Positions 17,395 through 24,790 of a stretch of DNA of 64,000 nt are shown here, in pieces. The notes under the pieces are model-generated. The model saw only the letters and a program-made list of their open reading frames with translations. It made no database searches and was not told the DNA's origin. The position numbers and the translations under genes were made by a program. Origin of the DNA: Olleya marilimosa CAM030 (GTDB lineage: Bacteria > Bacteroidota > Bacteroidia > Flavobacteriales > Flavobacteriaceae); NCBI RefSeq assembly GCF_000518485.1, contig NZ_JADR01000002.1, forward strand, positions 310,001-374,000, read 5' to 3'. The first letter of the stretch is position 1, and the number at the start of each line of letters is the position of its first letter.

Positions 17395-17421
17395 TTTGTA
17401 TTAAATTAAATTATACGTTTG
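17395..17421 (+). promoter_or_regulatory. Promoter of the arginine leader/operon
   Basis: An exact -7 element TACGTTTG at 17414-17421 followed by CATC and then the ATG of the first leader. A TTTG at 17395-17398 may be the -33 element, though the 15-base spacer is short. The transcript is expected to start at or next to the leader ATG. Confidence 0.7.
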
Positions 17422-17425
17422 CATC

Positions 17426-17491
17426 ATGTTTACAACTCTAAATAAAAACGAAAGACCCACAAGTTTGCTATTACGCAGACGACGTCGCTAA
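17426..17491 (+). CDS. Arginine operon leader peptide 1
   Basis: A 21-codon frame (ATG to TAA) just downstream of an exact -7 element and upstream of the arg operon. It ends in LLLRRRRR directly before the stop codon. The five Arg codons are CGC AGA CGA CGT CGC, so several tRNA-Arg species are sampled, and another Arg (AGA) occurs earlier. This is a textbook design for sensing charged tRNA-Arg by ribosome stalling. With only four bases between the -7 element and the ATG, the mRNA is probably leaderless. No strong terminator was found right after it; a T-rich tract (17521-17534) follows a weak CTATTA/TAATAG pairing. Confidence 0.85.
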   Translation: MFTTLNKNERPTSLLLRRRRR

Positions 17492-17540
17492 TACGCATAC
17501 TTCAAGCTTTTAGTTAATAGTTTTTATTTTTTTTCAGACA

Positions 17541-17636
17541 GTGAACAATTCAACACAAATATTTCCTTTTTTAAATACAGTTATTAGAAATAATAACAGG
17601 ATTGTTGTGCGTCCAATTTTACGTCGACGCCCTTAA
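17541..17636 (+). CDS. Possible second Arg-rich leader peptide
   Basis: A 31-codon frame starting at GTG and ending at TAA, 49 bases after leader 1. It contains six Arg codons (AGA, AGG, CGT, CGT, CGA, CGC) in the C-terminal half, ending VRPILRRRP. No ATG is available in frame, so translation is less certain than for leader 1. The stop codon sits in the TTAA loop of a six-pair hairpin ACGCCC/GGGTGT (17627-17642). The enrichment for Arg next to an arginine operon makes chance unlikely, but it could also be an untranslated remnant of an older leader. Confidence 0.5.
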   Translation: MNNSTQIFPFLNTVIRNNNRIVVRPILRRRP

Positions 17637-17711
17637 GGGTGTGCTTCTATTTATAGAACTTAGGTGAGTCCGGTTCTCCATTCAAAACAAAATTCCTGCA
17701 TAGACAGGAAT
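17627..17711 (+). promoter_or_regulatory. Hairpins in the arg operon 5' region
   Basis: Three stem-loops lie between leader 2 and the first arg gene: ACGCCC/GGGTGT (17627-17642), TTCTA/TAGAA (about 17644-17657) and ATTCCTG/CAGGAAT (17692-17711). None has an adjacent T-run, so they are not clear terminators. They may be alternative structures of the leader control region. Confidence 0.45.
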
Positions 17712-17756
17712 CTCAAAATCAAAATATTACTTTTTTAATTATTAAAACCAATTACA

Positions 17757-18383
17757 ATGGAAATTGTTATTGCTAATAAATCGCATAGTGTTTACGCAGA
17801 TATTATTTGCCAAACCATTGCAGATGCTGCTCAAGTTAGAGGTACTGGTATTGCAAAACGTAAACCGGAATATATCATTACTAAAATGGAAAACGGTAAT
17901 GCTGTTATCGCTTTAGAAGGCGATAAGTTTGCAGGATTTTGCTATATCGAACAATGGAGTCATGGTAAATTTGTGGCTAATTCAGGGTTAATTGTACATC
18001 CGGATTTTAGAAATATTGGCTTAGCTAAACAAATCAAACAGAAAATATTCGAGCATTCTAGAACCAAATTTCCGGATGCTAAAGTATTTAGTATCACCAC
18101 AGGTTTAGCAGTTATGAAAATGAATAGCGATTTAGGCTATAAACCAGTGACGTTTTCAGAATTGACCACAGATCAAAGTTTTTGGAATGGTTGTCAAACA
18201 TGTAAAAACTTTGATGTTTTGACCAGAACAGAACAGAAAATGTGTTTATGTACAGGCATGCTGTACGATCCTTCAAAAGAAGTAAAACAAACTCACCAAC
18301 ACAAATACGATAAAAAAGTGTGGACCAGATTAAAGAACATAAAACAGAGCATGTTCCTAAAAAAAGAAAAAAGAGATGAGTAA
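17757..18383 (+). CDS. GNAT N-acyltransferase, first gene of arg operon (candidate glutamate N-succinyl/acetyltransferase)
   Basis: A 208-residue protein with a GNAT fold at about 1-135: GLIVHPDFRNIGLAKQIKQKI is the acyl-CoA pyrophosphate loop (R/Q-x-x-G-x-A variant). After it comes a Cys cluster C146-x2-C149-x13-C163-x-C165 and a basic C-terminal tail; the cluster is unusual for a GNAT and may bind metal. No argA or argJ is present in the operon, so this protein is the natural candidate for the first step, N-acylation of glutamate. It overlaps argG by eight bases. The substrate (acetyl- or succinyl-CoA) is not shown by sequence. Confidence 0.75.
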   Translation: MEIVIANKSHSVYADIICQTIADAAQVRGTGIAKRKPEYIITKMENGNAVIALEGDKFAGFCYIEQWSHGKFVANSGLIVHPDFRNIGLAKQIKQKIFEHSRTKFPDAKVFSITTGLAVMKMNSDLGYKPVTFSELTTDQSFWNGCQTCKNFDVLTRTEQKMCLCTGMLYDPSKEVKQTHQHKYDKKVWTRLKNIKQSMFLKKEKRDE

Positions 18384-19563
18384 AAAATTAGTCATAGCAT
18401 ATAGTGGTGGATTAGACACATCCTATTGCGCAGTAAGTTTAAGTAAAGCAGGATATGATGTGCACGCAGTAAGTGTAAATACTGGTGGTTTTACTGTTGA
18501 AGAAATAAAAACTATTGAAGCGAATGCCTATAAAATGGGAGTATCAACCTATAAAAATATTGACGCAATTGCTTCGTATTACGATAAAGTGATCAAGTAT
18601 TTAATCTTCGGAAATGTGCTGAAAAACAACACCTATCCATTATCAGTAAGTGCTGAACGTATTATACAAGCTATCGAAATTATTGAATATGCTAAAAGTA
18701 TTGATGCCGAATATATCGCACACGGAAGCACAGGAGCAGGAAACGATCAAGTACGTTTTGATATGATTTTTCAAACCTTAGCACCACATATTAAAATTAT
18801 TACACCAATTAGAGACGGAAGTTTAAGCAGACAACAAGAAATTGATTACTTAAAAGCAAACGGTATTGAAGTATCTTGGGAAAAGGCAAAATATTCTGTT
18901 AATAAAGGACTTTGGGGAACTAGTGTTGGTGGAGAAGAAACATTAACATCAGAAAAACCATTACCAGAATCGGCATTTCCATCTCAATTAAAACATGCGG
19001 AAGAAGAGAAAGTTACTTTAACTTTTTTAAAAGGAGAATTGGTTGCTATTAACGGAATTGAAAACGCATCAGAAGTAAATATTGAAGTACTAAACAACCT
19101 TGCGTCTGCCTACGCAATTGGTAGAGATATTCACGTAGGTGATACAATTGTTGGTATAAAAGGTCGTGTTGGTTTTGAAGCTGCAGCAGCTTTAATTACT
19201 ATAAAAGCACACCATTTATTAGAAAAACATACGTTGACCAAATGGCAATTACAACATAAAGAATATTTAGCAAGTTTCTACGGAATGCATCTGCACGAAG
19301 GTCAATATTTAGATCCAGTAATGCGAGATATGGAAGCTTTTTTACAAAGCAGTCAAGACAAAGTCTCAGGAGATGTTTTTGTAACACTAAAACCATATCA
19401 TTTCAATTTAGATGGTATTACATCAAAGCATGATTTAATGAACGCAAAATTTGGAAGTTATGGTGAAGAAAATAAAGGTTGGACTGCAGATGAAGCTAAA
19501 GGGTTTATCAAAATTGTAGGGAATCAGAACAAAATCTATCAACAAGTAAACTCTGGAATTTAG
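18376..19563 (+). CDS. argG: Argininosuccinate synthase
   Basis: A 395-residue enzyme that condenses citrulline and aspartate with ATP. The PP-loop AYSGGLDTSYCAVSL is at the N-terminus, and the family segments AHGSTGAGNDQVRFD and SVNKGLWGTSVGGEE are visible. The start ATG lies inside the last codons of the GNAT gene, so translation is coupled. Length is normal for the family. argG as an early gene of the operon is usual for flavobacteria. A repeat arm lies between it and argC. Confidence 0.96.
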   Translation: MSKKLVIAYSGGLDTSYCAVSLSKAGYDVHAVSVNTGGFTVEEIKTIEANAYKMGVSTYKNIDAIASYYDKVIKYLIFGNVLKNNTYPLSVSAERIIQAIEIIEYAKSIDAEYIAHGSTGAGNDQVRFDMIFQTLAPHIKIITPIRDGSLSRQQEIDYLKANGIEVSWEKAKYSVNKGLWGTSVGGEETLTSEKPLPESAFPSQLKHAEEEKVTLTFLKGELVAINGIENASEVNIEVLNNLASAYAIGRDIHVGDTIVGIKGRVGFEAAAALITIKAHHLLEKHTLTKWQLQHKEYLASFYGMHLHEGQYLDPVMRDMEAFLQSSQDKVSGDVFVTLKPYHFNLDGITSKHDLMNAKFGSYGEENKGWTADEAKGFIKIVGNQNKIYQQVNSGI

Positions 19564-19590
19564 TCTTGCTGAACTTGTTTCAGTATCTCA
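19564..19590 (+). repeat. Palindromic repeat arm between argG and argC
   Basis: A single arm with the core CTGAACTTGTTTCAG, itself a near-palindrome. It matches arms at 22686, 22834, 23853 and 23968. It fills most of the 45-base gap between argG and argC. Confidence 0.7.
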
Positions 19591-19608
19591 AAAAATTAAG
19601 ATTTAAAC

Positions 19609-20592
19609 ATGAAAAAAATAGAAATAGGAATCATTGGAGGCGCAGGTTACACAGCAGGAGAGTTAATTAGATTGTTGTTAAATCATCCAAAAGCAAACAT
19701 CAATTTTATTTACAGTACCTCTAATACTGGAAATAAGATATATAAAGTACATCAAGATTTAATTGGTAGCACAGATTTGGAGTTTACCAATGAAATTAAC
19801 GCAGAAGTGGATATGTTATTCTTGTGTTTAGGTCACGGAAATTCTAAAGCATTTTTAGAAAATAATTCATTTTCTGCAGAAACTAAAATCATCGATTTAA
19901 GTAATGATTTCAGATTAACTAAAGACGCCATTTTTGAAGGAAAAACGTTTGTTTATGGTTTGCCAGAATTAAATAAAGTAGCGATAAAAAAAGCGAATTA
20001 CATTTCAAATCCAGGGTGTTTTGCATCTGCTATTCAGTTGGCATTATTGCCTTTAGCTAAAGCTGAAGTTTTGCAAAATGATGTACACGTTAATGCAGTT
20101 ACAGGAGCAACAGGAGCAGGAACATCATTATCAGCAACTACGCATTTTACGTGGCGAGATAATAACTTTTCGCATTATAAGGCTTTTACACATCAACATT
20201 TGGGTGAGATTAATCAATCGGTGAAACTGTTGCAATCTAACTTCAATTCGGATATTAATTTCGTGCCAAATCGAGGTGATTTTTCTAGAGGGATTTTTGC
20301 AACTATGTACACTAATTTTAAAGGAAGCTTGGAAGACGCAAAAGCATTGTATTCCGATTTTTATAAAGATGCTGCTTTTACTGTAGTTTCGGATGATGAG
20401 ATTCATTTAAAACAAGTGGTAAATACTAACAAATGCATCCTTCATTTACATAAACATGAAGACAAATTATTGGTCACAAGCATCATTGATAATTTACTAA
20501 AAGGCGCTTCGGGACAAGCTGTTCAAAACATGAACTTAATGTTTGGTTTTGATGAAACAGAAGGTTTAAAACTGAAAGCTACTTATTTTTAA
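19609..20592 (+). CDS. argC: N-acetyl/N-succinyl-gamma-glutamyl-phosphate reductase
   Basis: A 327-residue NADPH-dependent reductase of the acylated arginine pathway. Motifs are IGIIGGAGYTAGELIRLLLNHP (nucleotide fold), the catalytic Cys in NPGCFASAIQLALLPL and the HQHLGEINQ region with the catalytic His. Whether the acyl group is acetyl or succinyl cannot be read from this gene; the argF' type downstream points to succinyl. A 126-base MITE-like element separates it from proC. Confidence 0.95.
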   Translation: MKKIEIGIIGGAGYTAGELIRLLLNHPKANINFIYSTSNTGNKIYKVHQDLIGSTDLEFTNEINAEVDMLFLCLGHGNSKAFLENNSFSAETKIIDLSNDFRLTKDAIFEGKTFVYGLPELNKVAIKKANYISNPGCFASAIQLALLPLAKAEVLQNDVHVNAVTGATGAGTSLSATTHFTWRDNNFSHYKAFTHQHLGEINQSVKLLQSNFNSDINFVPNRGDFSRGIFATMYTNFKGSLEDAKALYSDFYKDAAFTVVSDDEIHLKQVVNTNKCILHLHKHEDKLLVTSIIDNLLKGASGQAVQNMNLMFGFDETEGLKLKATYF

Positions 20593-20605
20593 AAGTACTG
20601 CTGCT

Positions 20606-20731
20606 GCGTTAGCGGTTGAAGTGGCATCCTTTTTTGACGTCAGTTCGAGTGAATTTGTGAAGCATGAGCAAATTTGTATCGAGAACAAGGCAAAAAAGAT
20701 ATAACGGAAGACGCGACCCTTGTCGTAACGC
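20606..20731 (+). repeat. MITE-like intergenic repeat, copy B
   Basis: A 126-base element with terminal inverted repeats GCGTTA (20606-20611) and TAACGC (20726-20731). It matches copy A (5860-5981, other strand) over its whole length. It lies within the arg operon, between argC and proC, with no transposase. The frame of proC runs back into it, but that extension is not coding. Confidence 0.8.
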
Positions 20732-20748
20732 CAAAACAATATAAAATT

Positions 20749-21549
20749 ATGAAAATAGCAATTATAGGAACAGGAAACTTAGGAAAGTCCATCGCAAAAG
20801 GATTGATAACCAACAACGCCATTACCAGTTTGTATTTAACCAAACGGAATTTGGAAGACATTCAAGAATTTGATGGTTATAAAAATGTGCATTTAACGAC
20901 GGATAATACCGAAGCTGTAAGGCAATCTGATATCATCATTTTTGCAGTGCAACCAGCGCATTTTGAGCAAATATTGAATGACATTAAGCCGGAATTAACA
21001 GAGAAGCACGTCTTGATTTCGACCATTACTGGTTTTTTAATTCCTAAGATTGAAGCGCAAGTTGGAGCAGATAAATTTATCATTCGTGCGATGCCAAACA
21101 CAGCAATTGCAGTTGGTAAATCCATGACGTGTTTGTGTAGTAATGTGCAAGGAGCAAAACGTATTAAAATCGCTGAGGCTATTTTTAACCGTTTAGGACA
21201 TTCGTTGAGTATTCCGGAGAGCCAAATGCAGGCAGCAACTGTGGTTTGCGCAAGTGGTGTTGCGTTTTGGATGCGTTTAATTAGAGCGACAACACAAGCT
21301 GCTATTCAGTTAGGGTTTGATGCCAAAGAAGCACAAGAATTAGCGATGTATACCAGTGAAGGTGCTGCGAGCTTATTGATTACCAACGGGAATCATCCGG
21401 AAGAGGAAATAGACCGTGTAACGACTCCAAAAGGGTGTACGATTGAAGGTTTGAATGAGATGGAGCACAAAGGATTGAGTTCCTCTTTAATACAAGGTAT
21501 GATTGCCTCGTTTAACAAGATTAGTAACATTAAAGAAGAGCAGATATGA
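20749..21549 (+). CDS. proC: Pyrroline-5-carboxylate reductase
   Basis: A 266-residue enzyme that reduces pyrroline-5-carboxylate to proline. The N-terminal nucleotide loop is IAIIGTGNLGKSIAKGL, and the C-terminal family signature is PKGCTIEGLNEMEHKGLSSSLIQGM. The ATG at 20749 is chosen; a longer frame from 20674 would translate the repeat element. Its place inside an arginine operon links proline and arginine synthesis at the glutamate-semialdehyde/ornithine level. It overlaps argD by four bases (ATGA), which indicates coupled translation. Confidence 0.94.
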   Translation: MKIAIIGTGNLGKSIAKGLITNNAITSLYLTKRNLEDIQEFDGYKNVHLTTDNTEAVRQSDIIIFAVQPAHFEQILNDIKPELTEKHVLISTITGFLIPKIEAQVGADKFIIRAMPNTAIAVGKSMTCLCSNVQGAKRIKIAEAIFNRLGHSLSIPESQMQAATVVCASGVAFWMRLIRATTQAAIQLGFDAKEAQELAMYTSEGAASLLITNGNHPEEEIDRVTTPKGCTIEGLNEMEHKGLSSSLIQGMIASFNKISNIKEEQI

Positions 21550-22673
21550 GTTTATTTAACGTCTATCCATTATTCGATATCACACCAGTAAAAGCTGTAG
21601 ATGTCTTTGTTTTTGATGAAAATAACACCAAATATCTAGATTTATATGGTGGACATGCAGTGATTTCTATTGGGCATTCTCATCCAAAATACGTGGCTGC
21701 CATTTCTGATCAAGTAGCCAAATTAGGATTTTATAGCAACTCGATTCAGAATCCATTACAAGTACAATTAGCGGACAAGTTAGAGCAGTTATCTGGTTGT
21801 AAAAACTACGAGTTGTTTTTATGTAATTCTGGTGCAGAAGCCAATGAAAATGCTTTAAAACTGGCGTCATTCCATAACGGAAAGAAAAAAGTAGTTGCTT
21901 TTAAAAATGGTTTTCATGGTCGTACATCAGCAGCAGTTGCGGCAACAGATAATACGAAGATTATTGCGCCAATTAATGCACAGCAAGAGGTTGAAATTCT
22001 AGAATTAGGAGACTTGGAAGATGCGGAAAAAGCACTAGCTAAAAACGATGTTTGTGCAGTAATTATTGAGTGTATTCAAGGTGTTGGAGGGTTAGACGAA
22101 AGTACTGCAGCGTTTTACGAAGGTGTCGATGCATTATGTAAAAAATACAATACGTGTTTTATTGCAGATGAGGTGCAATCTGGTTTTGGAAGAACTGGCG
22201 ATTTCTTCGCGTTTCAGAAATATAATGTGACTCCAGATATTATTTCGATTGCCAAAGGTATGGGAAATGGGTTTCCGATTGGTGGTATTTTAATTCATCC
22301 AGACATTAAAGCATCTTTTGGTTTGTTAGGAACCACTTTTGGTGGAAATCATTTAGCATGTGTAGCTTCTTTGACGGTTTTAGAAGTTATTGAAGAAGAG
22401 CATTTGATGCAAAATGCTAAAGATATCTCAGCTTATTTTATTGAAAAAGCAAAAGGAATTTCGGCAATAAAAAACATCAAAGGAAGAGGATTAATGCTTG
22501 GTTTGGAATTTGATTTTCCAATAGCTGAACTGCGTAAAAAGCTAATTTTTGAACATAAGATATTTACAGGAAGCGCAAAGAATCCTAATTTATTAAGAAT
22601 TCTTCCGCCTTTAACCATCAAAAAAGAACATATCGATTTGTTTTTTGATGCTTTAAAAAAGGAATTAAAATAG
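21546..22673 (+). CDS. argD: Acetyl/succinylornithine aminotransferase
   Basis: A 375-residue class III PLP aminotransferase. Motifs are GGHAVISIGHSHPKY, LCNSGAEANENALKLA, FHGRTSAAVAAT, ADEVQSGFGRTG and the PLP Lys in SIAKGMGNGFPIGG. It converts N-acylglutamate semialdehyde to N-acylornithine with glutamate as donor. It is coupled to proC by a 4-base overlap. Being about 20 residues shorter than many ArgD proteins is normal for Bacteroidota. A 238-base gap containing two palindromic repeats follows. Confidence 0.93.
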   Translation: MSLFNVYPLFDITPVKAVDVFVFDENNTKYLDLYGGHAVISIGHSHPKYVAAISDQVAKLGFYSNSIQNPLQVQLADKLEQLSGCKNYELFLCNSGAEANENALKLASFHNGKKKVVAFKNGFHGRTSAAVAATDNTKIIAPINAQQEVEILELGDLEDAEKALAKNDVCAVIIECIQGVGGLDESTAAFYEGVDALCKKYNTCFIADEVQSGFGRTGDFFAFQKYNVTPDIISIAKGMGNGFPIGGILIHPDIKASFGLLGTTFGGNHLACVASLTVLEVIEEEHLMQNAKDISAYFIEKAKGISAIKNIKGRGLMLGLEFDFPIAELRKKLIFEHKIFTGSAKNPNLLRILPPLTIKKEHIDLFFDALKKELK

Positions 22674-22685
22674 TAATGCGAGTAA

Positions 22686-22749
22686 CGTCATTCTGAACTA
22701 GTTTAAGAATCACATAATAGTGAGAATCTGAAATAAATTCAGCTTGACG
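22686..22749 (+). repeat. Paired palindromic repeat 1 (argD-argF gap)
   Basis: Two arms in inverted orientation: CGTCATTCTGAACTAGTTTA... and ...AAATTCAGCTTGACG. The arms can pair into a long hairpin, and each contains its own near-palindrome CTGAA-N-TTCAG. Confidence 0.75.
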
Positions 22750-22833
22750 AGAGTTGTGGATACATGAAAATAAGTGTGTGTAATAGCGTTTATATTGAGT
22801 ATTAAATGCTAAGAAATAAGAATTAAATAGCAA

Positions 22834-22894
22834 CGTCATTCTGAACTAGTTTCAGAATCGCATAACAGTGAGAAGCTGAAATGAATTCAGTAAG
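22834..22894 (+). repeat. Paired palindromic repeat 2 (argD-argF gap)
   Basis: Near-copy of repeat 1 with a complete left arm (CGTCATTCTGAACTAGTTTC) and a right arm truncated after ATTCAG. It ends 17 bases before the argF' start codon. Confidence 0.75.
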
Positions 22895-22911
22895 ATTAAA
22901 GTAATAAATAG

Positions 22912-23847
22912 ATGAAAAAGTATACCAAAATAAAAGACATATCAAATCTTCAAGAAACTATAAAGGAAGCCATTTTATTAAAAATGAACCCTTTTGAATT
23001 CGAAGATTTAGGAAAACATAAAACGCTAGTCATGTTATTTTTTAATGCTAGTTTGCGTACACGATTAAGTACCGAAAAAGCTGCAAAAAATTTAGGAATG
23101 GAAGTCATGATTTTAAATGTAAATGATGCTTGGAATTTAGAGTTTGAAGATGGTACAGTCATGAATGCAAACACGTCTGAACATATTAAAGAAGCTGCGC
23201 AAGTGATATCGCAATATGCCGATGTTATCGCTATTAGAGCTTTTCCAAGTTTAACTGATAAGCAAAAAGACGAAAGTGAATTTGTAATGAACAGCTTTGT
23301 GAAATACGCAACTGTGCCAATAGTAAATATGGAGAGTGCAACTGCGCATCCTTTACAAGCATTGGCAGATGCAATTACTATTTCTGAATTTACCAAAAAA
23401 GAAAAACCAAAAGTAGTCTTGTCTTGGGCGCCACACCCAAAAGCATTGCCACAAGCGGTTGCGAATTCGTTTGTAGAAATGATGCAAAACTTGGATGTAG
23501 ATTTAACCATTACGCATCCTGAAGGTTATGAGTTAAGCGAAGCAATCACCAAAAACACACCAATAAATCACAATCAAGAAGCTGCTTTAAAAGATGCCGA
23601 TTTTGTCTATGTGAAAAACTGGAGTAATTATAAAGACTACGGAAAAGTATTAAATCAGGATGAAAATTGGATGATGACTAAAGCAAAGTTAGGCAATGCA
23701 AAATTTATGCATTGTTTACCTGTAAGACGAAATGTGGTTGTGGAAGATGCGGTTTTGGATGGCCAGCAATCAGTGGTTATTCAACAAGCAAATAATAGGA
23801 CTTTTGCTGCGCAAATTGTCTTGAAGCAAATTTTGGGGAAATTGTAA
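22912..23847 (+). CDS. argF': N-succinylornithine (N-acetylornithine) carbamoyltransferase
   Basis: A 311-residue transcarbamylase. The carbamoyl-phosphate loop is ASLRTRLST instead of the STRTR of ordinary OTCase. HPLQALAD and HCLPVRRNVVVEDAVLD are also present. This pattern is that of the Bacteroides fragilis N-succinylornithine transcarbamylase and Xanthomonas N-acetylornithine transcarbamylase. It carbamoylates acylated ornithine, so deacylation comes later, by ArgE. In Bacteroidota the acyl group is known to be succinyl. The loop that sets acyl choice aligns by eye near residues 85-92 (MNANTSEH) and has Ser where I recall Pro or Glu in characterised enzymes. Confidence 0.9.
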   Translation: MKKYTKIKDISNLQETIKEAILLKMNPFEFEDLGKHKTLVMLFFNASLRTRLSTEKAAKNLGMEVMILNVNDAWNLEFEDGTVMNANTSEHIKEAAQVISQYADVIAIRAFPSLTDKQKDESEFVMNSFVKYATVPIVNMESATAHPLQALADAITISEFTKKEKPKVVLSWAPHPKALPQAVANSFVEMMQNLDVDLTITHPEGYELSEAITKNTPINHNQEAALKDADFVYVKNWSNYKDYGKVLNQDENWMMTKAKLGNAKFMHCLPVRRNVVVEDAVLDGQQSVVIQQANNRTFAAQIVLKQILGKL

Positions 23848-23852
23848 TGTTA

Positions 23853-23924
23853 CGTCATGCTGAGTTTATTTCAGTATCACACAATTAGTAAATAATGAGA
23901 AGCTGAAACAAGTTCAGCTTGACG
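23853..23924 (+). repeat. Paired palindromic repeat 3 (argF-argB gap)
   Basis: Complete two-arm copy: CGTCATGCTGAGTTTATTTC... and ...ACAAGTTCAGCTTGACG, separated by about 20 bases. The arms are reverse complements with a few mismatches. Confidence 0.8.
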
Positions 23925-23967
23925 ATTGAGGTTTTAAAGTAAGCAATAAGTTAATGTTAATCCGTCA

Positions 23968-23995
23968 CGTCATACTGAATTCATTTCAGTATCAC
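23968..23995 (+). repeat. Palindromic repeat arm 4 (before argB)
   Basis: A single left arm (CGTCATACTGAATTCATTTC, then AGTATCAC), 18 bases before the argB ATG. Confidence 0.7.
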
Positions 23996-24013
23996 ATCAA
24001 AAGAAGAATAAGC

Positions 24014-24790
24014 ATGAAAACACTAAAAATTATAAAAATTGGAGGAAACATCATCGATGATGATAACGCCTTACAGCAATTCCTAAAAGCATTCGCGACT
24101 ATAGATGCTCCTAAAATCCTAGTGCATGGTGGTGGGAAATTAGCAACCAAATTGGCGCAAAAAATGCAAGTTGAGGTTAAAATGATTGACGGAAGACGAG
24201 TAACCGATCAAGTGACTTTAGATATTATTACTATGGTCTATGCAGGTAAAATAAACAAAAATATAGTCGCGCAATTACAAGCAAATCATTGTAATGCTAT
24301 TGGTTTTTCTGGAGCAGATGGTAATACAATAGTATCTAATAAACGACCTGTAAATGCTATAGATTATGGTTTTGTTGGTGATGTTAAACAGGTCAATACC
24401 GAAACTTTAGAGATTCTTTTAAATAATAATATTACTCCTGTTTTTTGTGCCATTTCTCATGATAAAAACGGACAATTATTAAATACAAATGCAGATACGA
24501 TTGCTTCAGAATTAGCAATAGGCTTTGCGTCAAAATGGAATTCAGAATTATATTATTGTTTTGAAAAAAATGGGGTTTTAGAACATGTAGATGATGACAA
24601 TTCTGTTATTGAAAACATTAACACAGCAACCTATAAAACATTAGTAGATAATAAAGTGATTTTTGAAGGCATGCTTCCTAAATTAAATAACTGTTTTCAT
24701 GCCATAAATCATAACGTACAAAAAGTTTGTATAGGTAAAGCGCAAATGCTTTTTCAAAAAGACAATAAACACACAACCATTACAAAATGA
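24014..24790 (+). CDS. argB: Acetyl/succinylglutamate kinase
   Basis: A 258-residue amino-acid kinase that phosphorylates N-acylglutamate. The opening KIIKIGGNIIDDDNAL and the HGGGKLATKLA loop bind ATP and substrate; late segments LNTNADTIASELA are family-typical. The frame is open from 23954, but that extension would translate the repeat arm, so the ATG at 24014 is chosen. It overlaps argE by four bases (ATGA). The usual Arg-sensitive N-terminal helix seen in hexameric NAGK is not evident, so direct feedback by arginine is doubtful; this is inferred. Confidence 0.92.
   Translation: MKTLKIIKIGGNIIDDDNALQQFLKAFATIDAPKILVHGGGKLATKLAQKMQVEVKMIDGRRVTDQVTLDIITMVYAGKINKNIVAQLQANHCNAIGFSGADGNTIVSNKRPVNAIDYGFVGDVKQVNTETLEILLNNNITPVFCAISHDKNGQLLNTNADTIASELAIGFASKWNSELYYCFEKNGVLEHVDDDNSVIENINTATYKTLVDNKVIFEGMLPKLNNCFHAINHNVQKVCIGKAQMLFQKDNKHTTITK

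Noticed and set aside
17487-17534. Terminator after Arg leader 1 (CTATTA/TAATAG with T-run)
   Set aside because: The stem is only six A/T pairs with a loop near 40 bases; too weak to call.
20674-20748. Upstream extension of proC
   Set aside because: It would translate the MITE-like element and adds residues absent from the family.
22686-23995. Regular short repeats that could look like a CRISPR array
   Set aside because: Spacing is irregular, the units are inverted pairs, copies sit in gaps between arg genes, and no cas genes are present.
23954-24013. Upstream extension of argB
   Set aside because: It would translate a palindromic repeat arm; the family start is at 24014.
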